A stretch of DNA of 64,000 nt from Cinnamomum chago (taxonomy: Eukaryota; Streptophyta; Magnoliopsida; Laurales; Lauraceae), in assembly GCA_038049695.1 (NCBI GenBank), contig CP142451.1:125337501-125401500 (forward strand), given 5' to 3'. This document shows positions 24,201 through 34,149 of this stretch, piece by piece; the first letter of the stretch is position 1, and the number at the start of each line of letters is the position of its first letter. Made by a program: the position numbers and the translations under genes. The notes under the pieces were generated by a model. The model saw nothing but the letters and a program-made list of their open reading frames with translations, was not told the DNA's origin and did no database searches.

Positions 24201-27200
24201 AGGAAACTAGAAAACTTGCTCATCAATAGTCCCTTGTGGTCTGTTGGGCTATATTAGGACCTGAGCCCTGACTGTAAAATAACCTACAAGGCCTGACACA
24301 CTTGCTGAATAAATTCGAACCCAATAATGGGCCTGGACTATTTGGTCCGGATATTGGATTGGATCTGAAATTGTTCTGGCTGTTCTGGGCCCTATTTCGG
24401 CCTGGAACCAGATGAGGTCTGATCTTGGGTCAAGGATGAAGGATGGAAGGGTGGAAAGCAAGAAGAGGATGAATGTAGAAGGAAAACGAAGGCAGAGGAG
24501 TCATTCATACCTTGTTTTTTAAGTGGTGGAGATAGTGATTGTATCATATGATGAATTGTATATAAGGAGTCCTCATATCTTATGTTTCCCCTTGTGGTGG
24601 ATATATATGCCCAAATTTGATCCCAATTGGAGTTACATTAACCACTAGATCAGAATCACCTTAATTTTTTATGGTCAATCTTTTTGGCAATTATCCTTAT
24701 AAAAAGGACATGTGTGTGTATAAAATCTTATGGCCATAAATATTCATGGGGAGCCTTCTATCCCACATCTGTGTGATACAATGAATTATTTTTGCGTGCA
24801 CATAATGGAAGGTCTACATGTTTGAATTGACTGATTATATTCTTGTTGCTCTGTAGAGACCTGATGGTGGCTACAATATTACTATCTTCCATTCATTTCA
24901 CGATGAAGTTGACAGCTACCGTGTTCACCATTGGGTGGTAAAATGACATTCTCTTTTTCCAAATCTGATGAGCCACATACTTTCTCACTTTTGAATTATT
25001 GATAATATGTAAATTTAGAGTTTTTTGAGTGTAATTAACAGTACTCTTGCATGTGTTTTTTTTTCTTTTCCTAGTGCCAATCTTGTGGAGATTTGATCAA
25101 GAGGGCTATGAACAGAGAACCTTCACCTAGTGACTGTATCGTAAAAGCTGCACGTAGTGAATTTTGTGGCTACTCCTCTTGTCATTGGCATATGTGAGAA
25201 ACTAAAAACTTGTAATGTTTATCTACATTTAATCTTGACCCACCCTTTTCGAAGAGGCCTCAGAGAGAAGGATGCCTTATTTATTTAATTCTGATTTATA
25301 ACTTTGCCCATCAAGTTTGATGCTTCTGCACTTTGTTCAATTTCAGCCACAAGATGTCATGTGGGGGTGAGTACAAGAAGATAGCAGAGCCACCTGGATA
25401 CAAGGATAACAGGAAGCGTTCAAAAGGTAAGAAATCTTTGAGTAGTAGTTATTGGTTCCTGATTCCCAGCACATGCATCATTATGTCTAAAGTATGCTGA
25501 TGTGCCGTTTATTACAAGTGAATGCCATTATTGGGTGGTCCAGACTATTTATCAGGCTGACCATTTTGTGGTTATTCTGCAAATCTAGATAATCCAATCA
25601 TTGATATCAGGTAGTTAAGACGAAAATATGGCAACAACATGGAAAAAGTGATGCAGTGTGGGTAAAGGAAGAATAGCCAAGGACTATTCTCCAAGTCCAA
25701 GCCAAAACTTAGGGATAGGGATCCATAGGATCCAAATGTCTTGGTCTCACACCAAAGACAAATAACTGAGAAAAAAAAAAAAATGCAAGGGAGAAATTTT
25801 TATTTCATCAATGCGAATGAGAGGGCTACAACCTATGATGCTTGGATACGGACACGGGTACGGATACGGGACACGGGAACAAGCGTCCGATACGTCAACT
25901 TCAATATTTTAGGATACGGATACGGGTACGGCATTCCTAAAAATATATAAATATAAATATTTAATTGGGAGTTTATTTTAAACATATGGGTTTTGACTTT
26001 TCAGTATTAGACTTCTACTGATACAGGTACGGATCCAGATGCATACTTGTAACATGGGTTTTGACTTTTCAGTATTAAAATAAAATAAAGGGGGGCTGAT
26101 GTAAAAATAGAAATACATGTAGAGTGGCTTTTGACATGATGTTAAGTGTTGTCAATATCAATACTCAAAACCGATGAAAAGTGGACTGAATTTTGAGCCA
26201 TGTTGTCTTAAAACAAAAGAAAAGGGGCTAAATGTAAAACTGAAATATAAAGGGTCCGTTGCCCCTTTCATTGTCGACCACAGAAATTAATAGCGATGGG
26301 GAGAGGATGGAAAAAGAAAGAAAACGGAAGAAGAAGACACAGAAGAAGCTGGAGGAGGAGGAGGAGGAGGAGGAGCACCAGTTGTGTAGCAGCAGGCGGC
26401 GGCAGCAGTAGTCGAGCAGCAGGTGGTGGCAGCAGTAGTCGAGCAGCGTGCAGCGGCAGCATCAAGCAGCAGCAGCCTTTGTCCAGAACCGGTAAGCCGC
26501 CTCCGCCTTCTCCTCCTCCTCGTCGTCGTCTTCTTTTTTACCTTTTGGTCGCATGAAAGGTGTTGATGAAATTGTTGTAGGAAAGGGGGAAAGTGTTAGG
26601 GTTTTTTTTTTATTGCCTTTTGAAATTATAACAAAATCACATGAAAGGCAATTACAAGATTTGGGATGAAATTCGATGTTTCATCCAATTTTAAAAGAAT
26701 CCATTCAATTTCGGTTTTTTTATTCCATAAAAGATGAGACAACCGTATCCACATGGTAACCCAGCCGTATCTTGCCGTATCCCATACCCGGATCCATATC
26801 GGACGGTATCGGTACAGGTACCACAGGGGAAATGGCGTATCTGGGTATCATAGGCTACAACTCTTCAGTCTTTATATAGGCTAGAAATCAGACTACTTTG
26901 AAACAATTCCAATTGTAAACAAATAAAAGGGAGCTTTCTAATATCTCTATATATTTATCTACTTATGAAAATTTGCTGCATGATCTGGAGATCTTCCCCT
27001 TTTGTGCTTTAGTGGGCTTGGTCGACCCATGGATCATGGGTCTGGCCTGCATAAAAGAGAGCCCCAAGTTGTATGGCTAGGATTTTGTAACGTGGAAGTG
27101 TTTTGAGGTATTGCATGCCCACAATGGCGCCTTTGCATCATTGGTTCCAGTCACCAGATGGAGGAAAGCACTTGTATTGATGGACACATCAGGACACTCC

Positions 27201-30200
27201 GCACAACCTTGTGCTTCAGCCTTTGGGACTCTATTATTCCACGTCCTTTCTTTTAATGTGTATTATTTCAGTTATTTAAATTCTTTCTTGCAGCTTCTCT
27301 TTTCCTTGCTTGAGTTCTTTGTTCTAAATGGGCAATGTTTTTTTTTTTTTTTTTTCTGTTATATTATTTATTCACTTTTTATCATTTTACTTGTCTTAAA
27401 ACACTGAGGCTTGCGTAAAGCATCGTGTTCCAATTGCCCAAAGCATGGGGTATAGCCCTCACTGCATTGCTATTTTTCTATCTGGAAATGTCAAGTACAA
27501 CAATGATTGAGTGCTAAGTACAAAGGAGCTGTTATCCAAATCTCTAGTGAACACGTAATTAAGTAAATTTTTTTTTTCACCAACATCGACCACTGGGATT
27601 TTAGCTCAACTGGTATGCCGGTATGGTGTTCCTAACCTTGGTAGAATTAGAGTTCAAGTATTGCAGAAGCACAACATGTCCATTATTTGAGTTCCCAGAA
27701 TCCAACTCAAATTGAATGATCATAGACTCGTTGCCCAGACAGAGTTGATACAGCTGAATCACAATGGTTCAACTGAGTCTTGGAATTTTGATACTTACCC
27801 TAGTATACAATACATGGCTATATTACCGAAGGTGTGATTGATTTACTTTGTTGATTGCATGCTCCACCATTGAAGATCCAAGTTCTTTTCAGATCTTTTT
27901 ACCTATCAGTACCTGTCTAAAGTTGAGCTGGTTAAGTTTCAGGGAACATCCAGCAGCAGGTTTTTGGGGACTGAAAGATCTATTTTCTTAAGATCTTCAT
28001 TAAATTTTTATGAGCATATTTGATCTTGTATGAGAAATCCTTTAAATTGAATTTCTTTCAATTCATCCGTTCATTCGAAGTTGATACAATTTTTTTTTTT
28101 TGCACATTTAGCATTGGGATCAATGATTGCATCAGGCCAATATCCTTGTCATTAAAGGAGGCTTCGATTTATTTGAGCCCCCAAGTTCCATGTGAGAACG
28201 CCTAGAGCGGTCTAGTGGCAAGGACAGTTTCATAGATTTATTTTTTATCAGTAAAGATAAAGATAAATTATATTGAGACGAAAATGAGTGCAACGAAGAC
28301 ATCCTTCCTTATCACGAAGATAGGAGCAAACAGTGGTATAAAAGATATATACCAAAGAAACAAAAAATTACATAGTGTAAGCAACCAAATCAGAAACCCT
28401 TCCACCCCTTGCTTTGCCAAAGTGTCCACAAAACTACTAGCTTTCCGCCCTACATGCTGACACTAATAGACTTGATATCATCATCATCATCATCATCAAA
28501 GCATTGTCCCAACTATGTTACGGTCAGCTTCATGAATTTTGTTTCTTCATTCCGATCTATCTCGAGCCAAATCTTTGAATAGGTTGCACTTCTTCAGGTC
28601 TGTTGTTACTATTTTCATTTACGTCCTCTTCGACCTACCCATTCCCATAGGTGGGCCATATAGGTGGGCCATCAACCTGCATAACAAAACTTTTCTTCAC
28701 TGGTGCTGTTGTTGGCTTGCGTTGTACATGTCCAAACCATCTTAGATGGGTCTCTTATTTTATCTTCTATTTGTGCTATCCCCAAATGCTCTTGAAAGCA
28801 TTGATTTCTTATTTTATCCATCCAAGTTTTACCGTACATCCACCTCAACATTCGCATCTCTTTTGCACTCATTTTGTGCATGTATTACTTCTTGATTGAC
28901 CAATATTCAGTTCTATAGGTTATAGCTAATCTAATCGCTATCCTATAAATTCTTTTCCCTCAACATAGTAGACTTGATATTGTTGAATCAAAATTGAAAC
29001 CTGACCTGTTTGTTTGGCACAAGTAGTAGTAAAAGGTGGAGTGAAAGTAGGCGTGTGATGTAATGTTTTCTACTTCATTATGTTTGGATGAGAAAAAGGG
29101 TGGATCGGAGAAGTAAACTTATGATGTGACACTATTAACCTTTTACTCCTTGACATGCCTCTTTTTTTTACCACAAAAAAATGTGATAAATTGTGGTGTA
29201 GTAAATTTTATAACAGAAAGTGCTTTTAATCTACACTCTCCTACCTATGCCTAATTCCTCATACTAACAAGGATTTTAGCATACCTCTACTTTTTTACTT
29301 TAACATACCATACTTCTACTTTTTCCATGATTTGACATCCATCTCCCCTTTGCTCCTCCACACATGTAAACAAACAGGCTCCTTGGACAGTTTCATGGAT
29401 TTCTTTCTACTCTTTGATTGGGAGGGATGCAAAAAAGATTGCAATATGGATCTTGTTTAGAATTGGAAAAATTCACCATTTAAAAAAAATGATGATGGTG
29501 AATTAATAATAGTTCTAGAGTTCCATCTTCAACTTTCATTTACTGGGTTGGTCTGATTGATCTTTGTAGGTCTGCTCCTTTGCCATATGGGAAACCCAGG
29601 AAAGATGGTCTACGCGGCTATGCCCAAGAAGACCGAGTCATTGTTCTCCTTCTATGATTTTGGCAAAGAAGAAGAGCCTTCTGGTTTATGACATGGACAC
29701 GGGTTGATGAGTTGCTCAGGACCCCTGCGATAGGATTTCTGCTTAATATAAAGCTGGGCCCTAATAGATATTTATCATACTTGATATTTGAAGTAAAAAT
29801 AGTGTTGGAAGGATAGGAATTGTGAAAGCATATAAAGTTAGTTTCATCTCTGAAGTTACAATAGGCATAATAACCTTTTTCTGGACAAGGTTTTCTCAGG
29901 ATTTGCTTATGGTTTTCAGGTAATCTTGGTTGTGATGGGGCAAGTGCACAGAAACGTCATAAAGGAGTGAAAGTCAAGAATGAATCAGATGTCCACAAGT
30001 TGAATACAATTGAAAATTTTTTCCCAACCAGGAGTGAAGCAAATAAGAATTTGGGCAGCACTTCCCGGTCAAGTGATGATCTTCAACACAACCTTGATTT
30101 TGATGACTTCCATGAACCAGACTCTATGGTTTCAACCCGATCAGTGAGAAAGCGTGCACGGATTGCTCACAATGAAGGGAGAATTAAGGATAAACCAGAT

Positions 30201-30926
30201 GTCCTCAAGTCAATTACAGCAAGAAACTCCAACCTAGTTATAAGCAAAACGAATCGAACTTTGGATGGTGCCTCTTCATCTGGTTGTGACCTTCAGGACA
30301 GTCTTAATTTTAATGAGGGGGATAGTGAAGATGAAACATGGAATCATGTGGCGCCTGAACAGAAGTCCGAGCTTCAAGGAAAGCACAGGGGGAGGAAGAA
30401 GCGCAAATGCACTCATGTAGGAGGTAAGAATAAGATTAGGAAACTTGAGAACTGCACAGTGATTATAAAATGGAAAAATTGGTATGCCAATGAAGAGGAA
30501 GAGGATGATATGGAACCTCTACGCAATAAAAGAACAGAGAGACGATCAAAGCAGAAGCTTCTGAAGAATCCTACGGATGTTGTCCTGAAGGCTGAACCTC
30601 TGGAGGATGCCTCTCACATGAGTAGCAACTCTGGTGATATTCCGGCATCCCTTTTCAAGAACAATCATGGTAGAGGAGGTGAAGATGGACCATCTACAGG
30701 CCATGTGAACACCATGAAGCAATCAAATATTGTGGTTGATCACAATACAGAAGCGTGCACAGCTGATTTTAATGACTGTATTGACTACTGCCAGAAAGAT
30801 CCACATACATGCAAAAGCGTCAATCCTTCTGCGACTTCCCGAGGTTTGGCGGATGTATCGGGCAATTGTAGAAGTACAAACATCATGGGTGGGGACATAG
30901 ATGTCATTGACCTGTCCGATGGCTGA
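19198..30926 (+). CDS. SPRTN: SPRTN/DVC1-like DNA-protein crosslink metalloprotease, complete
   Basis: SPRTN is a DNA-dependent nuclear protease that degrades proteins crosslinked to DNA during replication. Seven exons: 19198-19337, 20079-20237, 20351-20417, 24857-24937, 25075-25193, 25347-25426, 29920-30926. All have GT-AG introns and keep one frame, giving 550 aa. The SprT domain starts near the N-terminus (DLFRHYSTLYFDDAL). The zinc site is HEMIH with His83, Glu84 and His87; His102 is the likely third ligand. A zinc ribbon uses Cys150, Cys153, His190 and Cys194. Exon 7 encodes the long tail: a PIP-like LNTIENFFPTR (243-253) lacking the usual Gln, basic NLS candidates at 290-296 and 372-378, an acidic stretch, and a terminal VIDLSD (544-549) that resembles a SUMO-interacting motif. 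I see no UBZ4 zinc finger (the ubiquitin-binding end of animal SPRTN). The start is the first in-frame ATG giving the family N-terminus. Introns 3 and 6 are 4.4 kb each and full of transposons. Confidence 0.93.
20641..21579 (-). repeat. 3' LTR of the intron-3 retrotransposon
   Basis: About 780 bp of LTR sequence is interrupted by a 153-bp foldback MITE at 21037-21189. It aligns along its length with 23707-24435, with many substitutions and small indels, so the insertion is not recent. Confidence 0.8.
21037..21189. mobile_element. Foldback MITE, copy 1, nested in the LTR
   Basis: Long inverted arms begin GGGAGGTGCTCTTGTGAGAG and end with the matching complement CTCTCACAAGAGCACCTCCC. They fold over some 60 bp per arm with a short AT-rich middle. 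It is inserted in a run of TA dinucleotides, so the target duplication (probably TA) cannot be delimited. A diverged relative lies at 33077-33210. Confidence 0.85.
22023..22145 (-). pseudogene. Broken Ty3/gypsy reverse-transcriptase start
   Basis: On the minus strand one frame reads LKEFADLVPEEFP and, after a frame change, another reads PLMRHIQHHIGFVPR. These are the familiar residues just before and at the start of gypsy-type reverse transcriptase. The two halves are in different frames and stop codons follow, so the region is dead. It supports the superfamily assignment of the surrounding LTR element. Confidence 0.7.
22738..22935 (-). mobile_element. SINE, family 2, minus orientation, nested in the LTR element
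   Basis: A T-rich tract (22739-22752) marks the poly(A) end. The body is the reverse complement of 16152-16433, sharing the GGGAGGTGACCAACGAAGG block and the GGTAGGTGTCAAACAC box B region. It is inserted in the retrotransposon interior. Confidence 0.65.
23692..23703 (-). other. Retrotransposon primer-binding site
   Basis: The minus strand reads TGGTATCAGATC, ten of twelve positions like the canonical initiator tRNA-Met complement in plant LTR elements, and begins three bases inside the 5' LTR. Confidence 0.7.
23707..24435 (-). repeat. 5' LTR of the intron-3 retrotransposon
   Basis: It pairs with 20641-21579. The outer end (near 24435) diverges just before the expected CA, so the terminus is slightly truncated or mutated. 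Confidence 0.75.
25833..26853. mobile_element. Non-autonomous hAT-like element with GATACGG subterminal repeats (1.02 kb)
   Basis: A perfect 8-bp duplication GCTACAAC flanks it (25825-25832 and 26854-26861). The ends are inverted: CTATGATGCTTGGATAC, against CTATGATACCCAGATAC as the complement of the right end. Both flanks carry many GATACGG/GGGTACGG motifs, in the manner of hAT subterminal transposase sites. The core, 26296-26556, is a GC-rich AGG/AGC/CGG trinucleotide region open for 86 codons (Arg-, Ser- and Gly-rich), unlike the AT-rich surroundings. No transposase domain is present. It sits in SPRTN intron 6. Confidence 0.8.
27592..27840 (+). mobile_element. Candidate tRNA-derived SINE
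   Basis: A box A-like TTTAGCTCAACTGGTATGCC and a box B-like AGAGTTCAAGTATT lie about 50 bp apart, as in a pol III promoter. The 3' limit is uncertain and no clear poly(A) is seen. Confidence 0.45.
28475..28990 (-). pseudogene. LINE reverse-transcriptase 3' tail fragment
   Basis: On the minus strand the frames include EMRMLRWMYGKTWMDKIRN and LGIAQIEDKIR, matching the C-terminal end of plant non-LTR retrotransposon ORF2. The 3' end is a (CAT)n tract (28483-28498, plus-strand reading), as expected of this LINE group. The reading frame is broken several times. A plus-strand relative lies at 45000-45380. Confidence 0.75.
29004..29383. mobile_element. Candidate TIR element in SPRTN intron 6
   Basis: The left end CCTGTTTGTTTGGCAC is mirrored by the right end GTAAACAAACAGG, giving an 11-13-bp inverted terminal repeat about 380 bp apart. 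The target duplication is unclear and the element has no coding capacity. Confidence 0.45.
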
Positions 30927-31206
30927 TTGGTTTTGAACATGGTTTATACATCATTAGAGTTGTGCAGCTGTTTTGGCGAAAGTTACTTGTGGTGGGTAGA
31001 ATCTGAGAGAAGGTGCAGCTATATCTTCAGATCATTGGACAGGGGTCTTAGTTTTTCTTTTTGGCTTGAATTTTTTTTGTGGCAGTTTTTATTTTTGTCA
31101 TAGTGCTTTTGCAAATATTTATAAGAACGTGCTCAATTTACTGTAAAAGAAATTAAGTTCTTTTGTTATAAATTTAACTGGTGATGGTGTAAGTTTGAAG
31201 TACTCA
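30927..31206 (+). other. SPRTN 3' untranslated region
   Basis: T-rich sequence after the SPRTN stop, probably the 3' UTR. No canonical AATAAA is obvious; several near-matches occur around 31110-31180. Confidence 0.4.
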
Positions 31207-31449
31207 GGGCTCATTTGGATCAGCAGAAGTATTTCTCATCAGGGGTAGAGATTCTCTATTGAAATTTTTTTTTAACCATTCAATAATTAGTTTTTATTTT
31301 AAAAAAGTTTTCAAATGCTTCTCTCCATTTAAATCCAGACACAGTGAAGAATAACTAGTGGTGATTCTCCCTAAAGGGAATCTTAACCTCCAAATTTCTC
31401 CATCTAGCAGGATTCTGTCCTTGTCATTTTCTCTTGATCCAAATGGGCC
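31207..31449. mobile_element. Short TIR MITE downstream of SPRTN
   Basis: GGCTCATTTGGATCA at 31208-31222 and its complement TGATCCAAATGGGCC at 31435-31449 form a 15-bp inverted repeat with one mismatch about 240 bp apart. The interior is AT-rich and non-coding. Confidence 0.6.
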
Positions 31450-32379
31450 ATTGTTTTTTTTTTTTCCCTTTCCTCCAGTACCAGCAATTGTGGGTTGTTT
31501 TCTATTGTATTTTTGATCAAAATCTGTCCCAAACTAGGGCCATGATTGGCTAGGTTCTGTCAGGACAAAAGTATCTTTTTTGACCTGACATTTTGGGTAG
31601 AAGAATAAACTTAGGTGGAAGAACACCCTTTCTTTAAACTAGCTGGATGTGCTCTTTATGAGTTATAATTATTTTAATGTGATTTTTTTTATTTATAAAG
31701 TTTGGATAGCTTTCTCAAATAAAATCAAATGCAATGAAAAATCACATCAAAAGAAGAAAAAATGGCAAATCTCCATAATAGGATTTTCCAACTCTCTTCT
31801 CAATTCTCCCAACTAATGGTGATTTTGCATGTTTTTTCTCCATTCCAATTAGTGTTGAATTGAACCCAATGAATCTATTACCCCTGCCACATTTCCCCCA
31901 AATCTAGGCTATACTCATCAAGTGGGACTCAGCAGATAAATCAAATCTAACTACAAGCATCAAAGAGGGACTAATTAGGTGTGTGCCCTGCGTGTTGTTT
32001 CAATGTGGATCATTGCCAATTGCTTTCAACCGTTGATTTGTTTAGTAGATTGTGGGGCCCACATGATGAATAAATACCCTTAGTCATTTCGAGGCTAGAG
32101 TATTGAAATCGATTCAAGTATGCAGGCGATAGGGTTTACACGCAAGCATTTGGATTATAGAAACTTCAAACCTCCAAATCAATGTTTCTAAAACCATCCA
32201 ACGATCAAAATCATCCAAATCTTAAAGATTGTCAACGATAGGTAGAGGATATTTTGACCATTGTAACTAATTTTTGTAATTTTGTTGACCATATAATTTG
32301 TATATGTTATTACATTGTTATGGATCGTTTTATCCCCTCTTTCTATAACCGACCTGATTCTAATCTCATATGAGCCTTA
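31450..32379. other. Intergenic DNA
   Basis: AT-rich, with no gene or delimited repeat recognised. Confidence 0.4.
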
Positions 32380-32570
32380 TCAACTGGTTCTTATTGAGAA
32401 GTAAAACTACACGCCCATTGTGGAACCCATTAGTATGCCAATGAGTGGTGATGAAAAGGTCTCATTGTAGATTAGATTTTGGGTAAAAAAAATAAAATAA
32501 AATCAATTAGACCATCACTATCATTAATCTAAAGGTATTAAAGTTTAATGATATCTTAAGTTACAATTTT
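32380..32570. repeat. Dispersed repeat related to 2.52-2.75 kb
   Basis: It shares AAAGGTCTCATTGTA, the ATCA-rich block and TATTAAAGTTTAATGATA with the repeat in RAD23 intron 2. Unknown class. Confidence 0.4.
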
Positions 32571-32828
32571 TATAAACTCCAATCAAATAGTTATTATAAT
32601 TTAGAAGACAAGTGTCCAATTAGAGCGAGTTCACGGGTATGCATGAAGAGATAAGATTCTATGTATATTAGAAAGGGAGAAGATGAGAGTCTATAAGTAA
32701 AAGAAGTAAATTAGTGGAAAGTGCAGGAAGAGTATGTTAGCAGTTGTGGAAACGAAAATAGCTTGCTAGTAGTTGTAGTAATCAAAAATAACTTTCGGTT
32801 GTAGTAATTGAAAATAACTTTCGGTCAA

Positions 32829-33035
32829 AATTAGATCCAAAACCTTCCGGTTTAATATATTATAATAGTTGAAATAAGACTTCAATGACGAAAATGAGAA
32901 TCACTGACACATACATTTCTTACTGTATTTAATTAGATCCAAAACCTTCCGGCTTAATATATTATAATAGTTGAAGTAAGACTTCAATGACGAAAATGAG
33001 AATCACTGACACATACCTTTCTCACTGTATTTATT
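32829..33035. repeat. 102-bp tandem duplication
   Basis: The unit beginning TTAGATCCAAAACCTTCCGG at about 32831 is repeated at about 32933 with very few differences, which suggests a recent duplication. It lies upstream of inhibitor copy 1. Confidence 0.8.
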
Positions 33036-33076
33036 AGGTCACATATGATGATGTACTTAATAACAATCTCTTAAAA

Positions 33077-33210
33077 GGGAGATGCTCTCACCTTACTATG
33101 AGATATATAGTAGGAGTCTTCACATTCATATCCAATGCTTACAACTTAAATGTGAGGGCCCCTACACATATCTCTTATATAAGGTGAGAGATATCTCTCA
33201 GAGCGTTTCC
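33077..33210. mobile_element. Foldback MITE, copy 2
   Basis: The arms GGGAGATGCTCTCACC and the complementary right arm, with an internal TGTGAGGGCCCC block, correspond to the MITE at 21037-21189. This copy is diverged and shorter. Confidence 0.65.
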
Positions 33211-33525
33211 TTTTTTAAAATGATCAGAACTTTGGGTCCATCAACCACGAGCCTAAGTTCCTGGACCAGCCTTTAGGTTGAACCACTTGCCAGCTCGGTT
33301 ATTGAAAAACACTGCTCCATCCCAAGTTAGTAAAAAAGCCTACATTTAAGTGGCGACATTATATCCAAACTGAAAGAACCAATAATTTAGGTGGTCAGAT
33401 ACATTAAAACTAACACAGCAAAATCCTCATAAAGATTCTGTAACTTCTGTTCCTATGAACTTTCTCTATCAATTACACTGCAAGAAATCCTTTTTACACA
33501 TACCCTATTTGGAATCACACCAAGA

Positions 33526-33530
33526 TATAA
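33526..33530 (+). promoter_or_regulatory. TATA-like box of inhibitor copy 1
   Basis: ATATAAAC in an A-rich context about 65 bp before the start codon. The paralogue has an equivalent TATAAACC at 37401-37408, about 50 bp before its start. Confidence 0.4.
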
Positions 33531-33592
33531 ACAAATAAAAAAACCCAACACTTAATATTTCAATTTTTCCCACATTGCAATCAGACCAAGCC

Positions 33593-34081
33593 ATGGAAAT
33601 AAACAAGCTTTTCATCCTTTTCTTGCTCTCTCCCCTCTTCTTTCAAACTCCATCTTGTGAGGCAGATCTCATCCAAGACATATGCAAGAAATTCTCATCA
33701 GTAGACAGCAACATCAACTACGAATTCTGTATGATAGCCTTCCGATCCAACCCCAGAAGCAGAAGTGCAGATCTTGAAGGACTTGGGACCATCTCAATGC
33801 AACTGACCATGGCCCTGGTGAAAAAATCAGGGGCCCAGATAAGGAGGTTGATGGAATCAGGACGGTTCGATGCTTATGACAGGGACTGCTTGGATGTGTG
33901 TTTGGAACTGTACACGGATGCAAAATCTACTCTGAGAGATTCCCTCAAAGCGTTGGAGGAGAGGAGTTACAGAGATGCCAATGTATGGGTGAGTGCTGTT
34001 ATGGATGTTGCTGTCACATGCGAAGATGGGTTCAGGGAGAGGGGTGACTACGAGTCTCCTTCAACGAAGACTATCCTTTAA
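33593..34081 (+). CDS. Invertase/pectin methylesterase inhibitor-like protein, copy 1 (C-terminus altered by frameshift)
   Basis: A single-exon gene of 162 aa. Residues 1-24 (MEINKLFILFLLSPLFFQ...SCEA) form a secretion signal, and the mature protein starts DLIQDIC, as in Pla a 1-type putative invertase inhibitors of the PMEI superfamily. These small four-helix proteins act in the apoplast against invertases or pectin methylesterases. Cys31 and Cys46 should pair in the N-terminal hairpin; Cys103 and Cys143 are the likely second pair, and Cys99 is extra. A 17-bp insertion near 34053-34070, resembling an imperfect copy of the next bases, shifts the frame. The protein therefore ends PSTKTIL, while the ancestral tail (Lys-Glu-Asn-Asp-Tyr..) survives out of frame to a TGA at 34147-34149. 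The ATG at 33593 is chosen over one at 33575 by comparison with copy 2. The protein may still fold, since the core is intact. Confidence 0.85.
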   Translation: MEINKLFILFLLSPLFFQTPSCEADLIQDICKKFSSVDSNINYEFCMIAFRSNPRSRSADLEGLGTISMQLTMALVKKSGAQIRRLMESGRFDAYDRDCLDVCLELYTDAKSTLRDSLKALEERSYRDANVWVSAVMDVAVTCEDGFRERGDYESPSTKTIL

Positions 34082-34149
34082 CCAAAGAGAATGACTATCT
34101 GATCCAGTTGACTGCCATTATCTTGCAAATCATAAATAACCTTGCATGA

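Larger units (their letters stand above)
20641..24435 (-). mobile_element. Degraded Ty3/gypsy-type LTR retrotransposon in SPRTN intron 3
   Basis: Two direct repeats, 20641-21579 and 23707 to about 24435, begin TGATGCAAGCCC. The left copy ends GTCTGAACA, so it has TG..CA ends. Just inside the right copy, 23692-23703 reads on the minus strand TGGTATCAGATC, matching the common primer-binding site for initiator tRNA-Met; the element therefore runs right to left. A purine tract GGGGTAAAGGA (minus strand, about 21599-21609) sits next to the left (3') LTR. The 2.1-kb interior keeps a broken reverse-transcriptase start (22023-22145) but no intact gag or pol. The left LTR is lengthened by a foldback MITE, and the interior carries a SINE. 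Confidence 0.85.

Noticed and set aside
26296..26556. Basic Ser/Gly-rich protein as a real gene
   Set aside because: It is a trinucleotide-repeat core inside a bounded transposon, with no domain. It is kept only as a finding about possible capture.
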